From assembly GCA_037833965.1 (NCBI GenBank), contig AP031354.1, forward strand, positions 17,400,001 to 17,464,000: a stretch of DNA of 64,000 nt, in the 5' to 3' direction. The notes below the pieces were generated by a model that saw nothing but the letters and a program-made list of their open reading frames with translations, was not told the origin of the DNA and did no database searches. The position numbers and the translations under genes were made by a program. Below are positions 56,101 to 64,000 of this stretch, piece by piece. Every line of letters starts with the position of its first letter. Position 1 is the first letter of the stretch. The DNA is from Marchantia polymorpha subsp. ruderalis. Its lineage: Eukaryota; Streptophyta; Marchantiopsida; Marchantiales; Marchantiaceae.

Positions 56101-56785
56101 TCATATCCTGCCAGGCTGCAGGTGCATTGGGTTCAGGAGCGCTCCCTCCTCCACTCAGCACACTCCCTGCAATTCCAGAACATACCTCAGATAAACATCT
56201 AGATAGATATGCAAAAGACTTCAGCAATATGGAGTCTCTCAATTTGATTGTAATACATTAAAAAAAAACCGTCGAATGCTGTCAGTGAGATCAATTCTCA
56301 GGCGTCAGCTCTCGATTAATCATCCGTCGTTCTGTCATCATATTTCGCACATTGTCATTGTCATGTTGATCGTAGAAGAGACTAAAGTTCGAGATTTGTC
56401 GAAAGAGATTGACAATCTTGTCAAAGGTGCTTCGAATGCCTGGAAAAAATCAGGACAAATCATCTGACAAATCTCGCGACTGCTTCCTGATGATGAGAAA
56501 ATTGACGAAGAACATACCAATGAAGTATTGTGTCATGACTTCAGGGGTGGCGACCGTCCTTTCAATTTGAGTCATCTGTCCAATCTTTTCCTGCACTGTC
56601 ATTCGCGAGAGCAGGTCCTGCACTCGCAGTTCCACGGGCTGCGAAGCATCTTTGTAAAGTGGCTGCTGAGCGAGAGCTCCCTCGCCGTTCAGAGCGACGC
56701 TCACCATGACGACGATGACGATGGCAGAGACGATCCAGCGCCGATTCCTCCCCAGCTCAGGAGGGGCTATGGTGGCGACCACCAT
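53156..56785 (-). CDS. GH3 beta-glucan exohydrolase (copy B), nine exons
   Basis: Paralogue of copy A, same family and probable role. Exons: 56518-56785, 55965-56166, 55611-55701, 55323-55465, 54892-55135, 54689-54793, 54393-54575, 53878-54079, 53156-53643; 641 residues. Exons 1, 2, 3, 5, 6, 7 and 8 are the same length as in copy A; exon 4 is 9 bp longer and exon 9 is 3 bp longer. An N-terminal hydrophobic segment (about 17-36) is a probable signal peptide. Catalytic features are canonical: SDW with nucleophile Asp322 and Trp323, GGWTISW, and [12 protein letters not shown] with probable acid/base Glu527. The residue after SDW is Met where barley ExoI has Glu. The ATG used has no better alternative upstream. 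Transcription converges on copy A. Confidence 0.93.
55572..55597. repeat. GCAGTGC repeat in GH3 copy B intron 3
   Basis: Short reiteration of GCAGTG units inside the intron between exons 3 and 4, close to the exon 3 donor. Probably replication slippage. Confidence 0.7.
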
Positions 56786-57777
56786 CGTGAAGACTCAGCG
56801 CTCACCGAATCCGCTCTATACTCTCTCTCTCTCCTCCGCAGAAGGCCACCTTCAGAAATCAAATCGATGATGAACACTGACCGCACTATTTGAAACGCTC
56901 GAATACGATCGCACCGTCGTCTTGTGAGGGATTAGACCGCCATGTGCTTCGCAGTCGAGACCTGATTGGGATCGCCGATGAAAGACTTAAAAATTCCAGC
57001 CCTTCCTCCCTCGACGGTGACTGTAAAAAGCTACGACATTATCTGCTTCAGGATTTCTGACAAACGGCGAAACTCGTCGAGCCTCTCTGTGCTACGACAG
57101 CCACTGAGCGCCTACGACAGCATCTTCTTCGAGGACGCTGTGCCTGCAATCGACAGGATCGAAGTGTCCAGCATTTTGTAGCAGATTTCTTTCCCGAGCG
57201 AGCATGGCCTCTGCCCTGCCTGCCTAAACCCCGGGCACAACTGCATGAACCGCACTGTCGTTGGAGTCAACAACTGCTACCATCTGCTACCTCTTCTGAT
57301 CCATGGTCATGCTCACCTCCGCATCACTCGCTCGCCCGGGTACCACCAGCAGCGGCAGGCCTCGCTCGCTCGATCTTCCCCATGATGGATGCACAGGCAG
57401 CTGCACAAGCTAAGATGCGTTCTGCCCACTTCGATGGAAGAATAGACATGCGCGATCTGTGCCTGTCGGTGTCGGTGTTTGATTTCCGTAGGAAACCAAA
57501 CACCACATTCTCTCGTGGCTACTCACACAAATCCGATCGAGAGCTCGGAGCTCGGAGCTCGGATTGATGCGACGCCGCAGTCGATCGATTGCCGGGCGTG
57601 AGCTCTGACTCTGACTCCGAGGAAAAGATGCCTCAAGAGATCGAAGCTCACAGAATATTGAAGCCGTAGGAAAAGGTCGTCGACAGGAGGTTCAGAGTGA
57701 GCCACGGCGTAGGCAGTTGCGGCAGAGGAAATCATATTTTACGCTTCGCATGAATTGGGCGTTTGGCACATCGATTC

Positions 57778-57808
57778 AGGCAGGCAGGCAGGCAGTGAGG
57801 CAGGCAGG
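57778..57808. repeat. CAGG tetranucleotide repeat
   Basis: GGCA/CAGG units over about 30 bases with one interruption. Confidence 0.8.
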
Positions 57809-58167
57809 CCCACAGGAACCGCCCCCCGGGGCCACGCATCGCATCCGCCAATGGCATCGAGGTTCGGCGGTTTTGCTCCCATCGAATCAGAGGTCGTGGA
57901 AGGTGAAGTGAGCACTGAGATGCTGCCAAGCGAGGCCTCCTGCGCCTACTCTGGTACCAGTCAGCGTGCTGTGAAGCTACCTGCTGAATGGACGACGAAT
58001 TGGATCTGGATTCCAAATCCAATCGATTGACCTCGTACGGCTCACACACAGAGTGAATGATTCTTCAGCTGAAGTAAAGTTCGCACTTCGCATTTCACAG
58101 CCTCGATTTCTGTGTGTCACTTTCAGGCAAGCAAGCTTTTGCTCGAACGCTCGTCGAGCTTTTGATA

Positions 58168-58190
58168 GACCGACCGACCGACCGACCGAG
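58168..58190. repeat. GACC tetranucleotide repeat
   Basis: Five consecutive GACC units and flanking partial units. Confidence 0.85.
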
Positions 58191-60114
58191 GTCAAGAGTT
58201 GTAACTCAAAATCGCCATGCCCGATGACATCATCGGTGAGTTTGTCTTGGAGCTGCTAATATCTGGCCAGCCTCAGGGTTTGTCGTCTACGCTGAGATCT
58301 CATTCAGCGAACTGTCCTCTTTAATTTGGTCGAAAGTGCCAACCTTGAAAACCTTGAATGCGAAGGCTCTTGGATCTCAAGTGACTGATCAACTTCCGCA
58401 AAGCGCGAGTAATGCAATGGGTGAAACCAACAAGGTTAGCCGGCCCCTCATGTGCTTGAAAATCAGCCACTTTGCGTCTTGGAAGCTTGCAGATCGGCCT
58501 GTACCGACTTGTGGAGAGAAGTCCTTTTCTGGAGCTCCATTGATACACAGAGCTCCAACAGGTGGTTTAAGAATGAAAATGGACACCTCGTTTGGGGGCT
58601 TTTCGACACCGCATTCTGTGTCTTTCTAGAATTAACAACCTGGGCATTCGAGGTCACCATCCTGGAAGTTTTTATTGTCGAGGAATGAATGAATGAATGC
58701 AGAGATTGTGAATGTGAGTCTGCCAATCATACTAATCATTGAGCGGAGCTCAATGGTTAGTCAGATGATTAATGAAAATAGATGAAATGTTAGATGATGA
58801 AAATATTGAGGTCACAGCTCCATCATGTAAATGGTTGGCAGAGTTTTATTGTGGGAGGCTACGACATTCGCTAGGCACGGGACATTTCCACCATGTGTGT
58901 GAGTGGCAGATACACCTGCACACGGTGTTGATATTCTGCAGTCTCAGTACTCTGTACTTTTTTGACTCGTTCAGCTGACAAGATACGCACGCTTAAAGGA
59001 TGTGATTTCAGTCATGCGCCTTGCACATAATAATTTCACAGAATGGCTGAGGAAATCAAAAGTGTATGGATTTGGATTTGGCCGTTCACAATCTCATTTC
59101 ATACGAAGTTCTTCCTCATGCAAGAAGCAATTATTCAACATCTGAAAACAGACGCTGCTGCAGGAATGCACTTTCGTACCTCTGACCGGTCGAACCGAGC
59201 TGCGTGGGCTGCACTGCCCGTGCAGATTTTCTTATGACGGCCAACCATCCTGTAGATGAATTACTGAAGACCGAGTGAGTATTGTAGCAAAAAGTGTGGG
59301 AAATGGCATCTCAAATCACAGAAGATGGAGCCATGGATGAGATAAAGAAACATCCAGCTACAAAGATAAATAAGCATAGTGCAAAGAATAACTACCTTGA
59401 AACACTGAAGCAGTTATAAATCTGGTGTACGAAATTGTCCGCAAGTTCTACTGGAGCCCACACATTTGGATCAACCTCCTCAGGGATGGATAAAGCCAAA
59501 GGAGGAAGATGTGTTTTGCTGGACAGTCCAAGAACCATTTGTAACAAGTTGTAACAGCCGGAAGACTGTTTGTCCCTTCAGGGATCTCGGATCCGAATTT
59601 CACTCTCTTTTTGCGAAGTGGTTAGTAATGTACTGCATTCTTAGCTCAGTTGGGTACACTTTCCTTGGGAACTATGTCTGCTATGTCGATTCTGTACTGC
59701 CTATTTGAGCTCCGATTTCGCTCCTCCCTCCACTCTCAACTGTATATGATCTCCACAGTCTTTCAGTCTAACACTTAAGTACAGTACGCCTTTCCCTTCA
59801 AGCAACAAGATCATTTTCTAAGTTTGCATGATAAAGCCCGCCTCATCCACCTTGCTTGTTGTACCTTGTTTGTTTGTATCTTGATGCTCTCGTCAAGTAG
59901 TCGCCATGTTCACTGCCCTTGCTTAAAATTTATCTACTACCTCTTGCAGCGGTAGTAACTCGTCAATGTCTCCATAAGTTTCTACTGTTCTCCAATCCTT
60001 TCACAGTTCGAATGGCTGAGAATCACCATGAATCTTTTCATCTTTAAACTTTAATCAAGGAGACCGGATAAAGTGAAATATAGCTGTATGTAAGTTAACT
60101 GGAGGACTGCAGCT

Positions 60115-60229
60115 TTATTAGTACGAGTAAGCTGAACACCTCGCGGTGCTTACACCTCTCGCCTATCGAAGTGATGGTCTTTCACCTTGTATGAGAACTT
60201 GTATAGAGAAGGATTTCCCGCTTAGATGC
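60115..60229 (-). pseudogene. Fragment of a bacterial-type 23S rRNA 3' end
   Basis: Read on the minus strand, about 115 bases match the conserved end of large-subunit rRNA: GCATCTAAGCGGGAA, then GATAGGCGAGAGGTGTAAGC, then a GTTCAGCTTAC...GTACTAATA terminus. These are domain VI landmarks, in the right order and spacing compared with the E. coli end. The match stops abruptly on both sides. It does not resemble the plastid 4.5S/23S end, nor the plant mitochondrial 26S end as I remember it, so the donor could be a bacterium or another organelle. No intact rRNA gene is present. Confidence 0.75.
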
Positions 60230-61012
60230 CTTGGAATTTCTTCTGGATAAATGATCCAATAAATTCTATGCAGATGAATGCCTTCCAGCCCTGAACTTGC
60301 TTTTAGAATGGAATATCTGCAAGAGGCACTGCAGTTGATGGACCTTGCTCTACCACAAGTGTAACAATGCCGCTGATCCTCATCGTTGGGTCTTCTGTCT
60401 CTGCTAATTAGTCGGCGAGCTTGCGTTCTTAAATTACCAGAAGATGCACTATACATAGCCCTTCCTTTTTAGGAACGGCTGGTCTAATCAATTCAGGGTC
60501 TGATCCCACAAGTCTACAAAAGTTTTCCAGTAAAATATGCGTAATCACGTTCTGCACATGAACTTCTGTTCCACGATGATGATGGTGGTGACGGGAGTTG
60601 GAACGAGAGTGAATCCAACGCTGTGTTACATTACTCATCCTGAACCTGAGGTGACATGACAAAAGATCGGCAGACGCTTCAATGCTGTCTCATTAAGTCT
60701 GCTGGTGTCAGGAGTTATGCTCTTGTTTCCTAGCGAGGAAAACCAACGCAGCTCAGATTATGAAAGTGAAAAGGAGAAAGTAAAATGGCAAGAAAGATGC
60801 GAACAGCCCACCAGAAATGCACACAGGTAACATGCGGTCTATGACCCCAAGAACTGAAAGGTTAATATTCTCCTAATACATCCAAACTATCCGTCAGCGT
60901 ATAAAGCAATTAATGGTGGGTACTGCAAGTATCACCTATCCCTATTAATTGGGTATGTGTGCTGTCCAAAGTTGCACTGCAATTAGCTAGCATCGATAGC
61001 AGTGGACATGTC

Positions 61013-61039
61013 GTTAGGGACTAGACCCTAGTCTCTAAC
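61013..61039. repeat. 12-bp near-perfect inverted repeat
   Basis: Arms 61013-61024 and 61028-61039 pair at 11 of 12 positions around ACC. It is built from GGACTAG/CTAGTC blocks and sits 12 bases from a second palindrome. Confidence 0.7.
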
Positions 61040-61051
61040 TCTCATTTTAAC

Positions 61052-61074
61052 CTCGCTCTAGTCACTAGAGCGAG
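61052..61074. repeat. 11-bp perfect palindrome
   Basis: Arms 61052-61062 and 61064-61074 are exact reverse complements around a single C. Like its neighbour it contains CTAGT/ACTAG. Confidence 0.8.
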
Positions 61075-61854
61075 AATAAGATTCTTAGAGCTAGACCTTT
61101 GACGAGGGTTCTAGGGACTGCAATTAATGAAATTTAGAGAGTGCAAGTTCAAAAACAAGTTCAACTGGGATTATCTGTCACTCAAAAGTATTTCGGTTCA
61201 GAAAATCATTATTCTTTCCATGGACGTTATCTGAATCGATTTAGTGAGTTTTGAAAGTAAAAGCATATTCCTATCATAAGTTTAGACAGTACATATATAT
61301 TTGTTTTAATTATATAGTATTATTCAATTGCTCCAACAAATGTGTGCGTTGTGAGTAAACACATCATATTAATGACATTTGTCTTAGAAATTTCACAGGA
61401 AGTCCACAAACAGAGTCTCATTTTGCCGTCTCTTTGTCAGGATAGGCCTACTTCGAAATTTCACAGTTCTAATCTATGAAGCTTCCAAGTTTACGTCCGA
61501 GAAAGGCCAAAATCTTCTGGACAGAAACTGGGATCTCGCTTTGACATCTGAACTCTGGCTCATGTGGCGGACGGACTTTCATGCTTCTCGAAGAACAACT
61601 GAATCGAAGTAGAGATCGGTTGTTCGTGACTATGTCGAACGCTTGGGATTCGGACTGCCCACAATCCAGGTGACCGCAAAAGTTACGAAGCGATGATCTG
61701 CACTGAGCCACGAGATCACGTCGACGGAGAGCAGCTGCATTGCTACAGAACAGTGAAGGAGAGCCATGACCATTACTTGACAGATGGTCGAAGGAGGAAA
61801 CTGGGAATCAGTGAACGAATTTTTGAGGAGGGACCGAAGATTAGACATTCACCA

Positions 61855-61907
61855 CATCATCACACCGTGGATAAGAGGGGTCCCCTCTTATCCACGGTGT
61901 GATGATG
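61855..61907. repeat. 53-bp almost perfect palindrome
   Basis: Arms 61855-61880 and 61882-61907 are exact reverse complements of 26 bases around one central T. Such a sequence can extrude a cruciform or make a fully paired RNA hairpin. Flanking sequence does not continue the symmetry, and there is no gene here. Confidence 0.9.
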
Positions 61908-63526
61908 ATTTGGAGAGTGCATGAATTTCATAGAATTGAGAAAGTTCGACCTCATGGATCGTTGCCCGCATGACAGTCAAATAGAATTGCACACCTTTGA
62001 CACACCACGAGGCACAAGGCCAGTGTGTGTGCTGGGCAATTTCAAACAACTCACACTCCGTCCAGTAGAGAGGGATCCAGAGCGTGAAATAGTGACCTCA
62101 CCTGTTGCCTAAACGAAGGGCTGGATATTATCTACCGAGAGAGAGATGGTTAACGTGGTCTGTTTGCAGCGAAAACGGCGTTTGTGTTTCAAAAAATTAC
62201 GGATCGAAACATGATCTTATGGTCATGTGCGTTTTCAAAACAAAGCTTTTAAGTGGAATGTGATTTCCAGCAGCTTCGTTTGTTTTATGCCAGAGCAGGC
62301 AGAGCATGCAACACGGAGTTGGGGGACTGGTACTTCTAACAGGCCCAGAATCGTCCTCCTTGGGCATATTTAAGACTCCGCGAATCGATAACCATTGACA
62401 CCCGTAATGACCTCGTGACATGTTTGCTCTTGGCCGTAGCGTAGGTTCGTACGTTATACATACACTCGAGATTTACTTAAAAGTTATCGATGCATGAAAG
62501 TGTGGCGACAGGTCGAGTGTCTCATGCCACGACTGGAAGTACGAACTCAAGTGGCACAGCTTCAAATCATTGAATGACTGCAACCAGCCGATATCGAGAC
62601 CATCAAACGCACCATTGTCCACATCGTCTCATTCATGAAATAGTCGCCCCTTTCACCCTCAAAACTCAAAATTCAAGTGGAATCCATGTCCAAGTTGAGC
62701 TCCAGGACGGATGGACCAGGTCGTGAGGTCCAGTCTCACTCTTAAGTACGCATGAGGATGAGACCGAACATCTGTGAGGTGTACAACACTGTCACAGCAG
62801 AAGCTCCGGAGCCAGAACCAGATGTATCAAAGAGGTAGTAAATCGTACACGATGCACCCCTCATGTTGTGTGGCCTAAAATCATTTTGAACATGAGAGCT
62901 CAAGGACGCAAAGGATCAAGCTAACCAATCGAAAGAATTGAAGTTTTCTCTGAAAGATTTTCCAGTATATACATTGAGTTAACGTAGGGTGGGCTAGGAG
63001 CCACCAAAAAATTTCTCACTGTCACTAACGTCGGATAATCTGTATCCCCAGACCATTTGCACGTTCACTTAGTGCTGCTCGTCTCGAGGTAGTCCGTTCA
63101 AGACATTCGATGTGTGGCTGGCTGCTCATCCTTTCCCGACTTCAGCCTTTCCTTTTCTTGTATGAAAAGTTGAGTAAGTTTGTCGTCGGGATGTAGCACC
63201 GCTCAGCCAGGGCGCGGGGTCTATGATCTTCAGGCTATGTCAGGTACGAGCTAATGAGTACAGTATGAGTATACACTGGTCGAGAGAGCACTTTCTATTG
63301 TAACTTATACACCAATTTTAATTGCTGAATCAAAACCTTCCGACTAAAAAGGCTGTATGATCAAAAAAAGGTAACTAGCTGGGAGATTGTTCCGCCTCAT
63401 AGCGTTATCGAACAGATATTGGTGGAAGGCAGTTCGTCTCAGGCTGTTGCTTCCAACTGTAGTTTTCACACTCCAAAGACATCCCAACACACCCGATGCT
63501 TGAACTGGCTGCTGGTTGTACCTTCA

Positions 63527-64000
63527 TCAGATGTTTAATCTGCCCATGCGCATCATCTTCACGAACTCGTTGTAGTCAATACGTCCGTCCTGGAAAATGA
63601 AACCGTTCTCCGTAAGATGCTTGAAAAGGACACAGGTCATAGCCACGAAATCTGAGACTATGACCAGGTACAGATGTGAGGAACTTGACCATAAGACTTG
63701 TGGCTCATAATTATACTGCAATACTTCCATGCCTTTCTTCAGTACACAAGACCTTCCAGTGTTTCACAATGTGGAACAAAGAAGTAGAGCTGGGAAAAAT
63801 ACTAGGGACTGGGAAGAAGCCATAATATTCACTAATGGTCAGAGAAAGCTACGACGATATGATCATGCGCAAATAAACTTACATTGTTTTGGTCGATTTC
63901 TTTAAGCATCTCCTCGATGCGCACCTCCCCCAGGTTGTGGTCAATGCAAGCTTGCTGCAATTCATCAACGGTAATGTACCCACTCTTATCTTTGTCGAAG
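63527..64000 (-). CDS. Calcium-dependent protein kinase, 3' end only
   Basis: Two C-terminal exons of a gene running off the right edge: 63883-64000 (5' part cut by the window) and 63527-63589, joined by a GT-AG intron. The first exon reads FDKDKSGYITVDELQQAC, a canonical EF-hand loop with Asp and Ser calcium ligands and the invariant Gly. The last EF-hand is split by the intron: DQNN at the end of this exon joins DGRIDYNEFVKMM in the final exon, which ends MRMGRLNI. The two-EF-hand C-lobe followed by FVxMMRxG is typical of plant CDPKs, which couple calcium signals to Ser/Thr phosphorylation. The kinase domain is not in the window; a CDPK-related or calmodulin-like protein is the main alternative. 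Confidence 0.82.

Larger units (their letters stand above)
56786..63526. other. Intergenic region between GH3 copy B and CDPK
   Basis: The left 1.5 kb is GC-rich with CT, GAGCTCG (about 57541-57563), CAGG (57778-57808) and GACC (58168-58190) repeats, as expected of a promoter and leader for GH3 copy B. The rest is mixed DNA without a gene I can support. It contains a 23S rRNA fragment at 60115 and palindromes at 61013, 61052 and 61855. The last few hundred bases are probably the CDPK 3' untranslated region. Confidence 0.5.

Noticed and set aside
56812..56834. TATA-like plus CT repeat upstream of GH3 copy B
   Set aside because: It lies only about 30 bases before the start codon, leaving no room for a leader, so it is unlikely to be the functional TATA box.

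Overview
The window looks like nuclear DNA of a land plant, most likely a seed-free one (bryophyte-like; liverwort is a guess). The evidence is spliced genes with GT-AG introns of about 90 bp to 1.9 kb, an A-type cytochrome P450, a plant-type GDSL esterase, barley ExoI-type GH3 glucanases, a calcium-dependent protein kinase tail, and intronless H4 and H2B genes, the H2B gene having plant histone octamers in its promoter. GC-rich blocks alternate with AT-rich stretches of several kb. All exon structures were assembled by hand from frame, splice sites and family motifs.

Layout. 1-3080 is GC-rich and full of simple repeats (CT tract, G-quadruplex motif), with no credible gene. 3081-16850 is intergenic with several hairpins. 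16851-20755 (-) is a five-exon mevalonate kinase. 24125-26340 (-) is a three-exon P450. 26341-28441 carries a long microRNA-like foldback. 28442-31215 (-) holds two histone H4 genes encoding the same protein. 31216-38616 is an AT-rich gene desert. 38979-39416 (+) is histone H2B, convergent with a five-exon GDSL esterase at 40100-42443 (-). The GDSL gene is divergent from a nine-exon GH3 glucan hydrolase at 44276-49703 (+). A second nine-exon GH3 gene lies at 53156-56785 (-), tail to tail with the first. 56786-63526 is intergenic, with a fragment of a bacterial-type 23S rRNA 3' end and two palindromic sites. 63527 to the right edge is the 3' end of a CDPK gene (-).

The genes do not form one pathway. 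Mevalonate kinase feeds cytosolic isoprenoid synthesis and the P450 may act in secondary metabolism. The GDSL and GH3 proteins are secreted and probably act on cell-wall or extracellular esters and glucans. The histone genes are S-phase genes loosely clustered over 11 kb.

Most worth a second look: the GH3 pair, which keeps nearly identical exon sizes although one copy has lost the conserved Trp next to the catalytic Asp; two long foldbacks that could be microRNA loci; a 53-bp almost perfect palindrome; a bacterial-type rRNA fragment inside plant DNA; and a mevalonate kinase with a charged insertion. I found no operon-like, CRISPR or clearly new multi-gene system.
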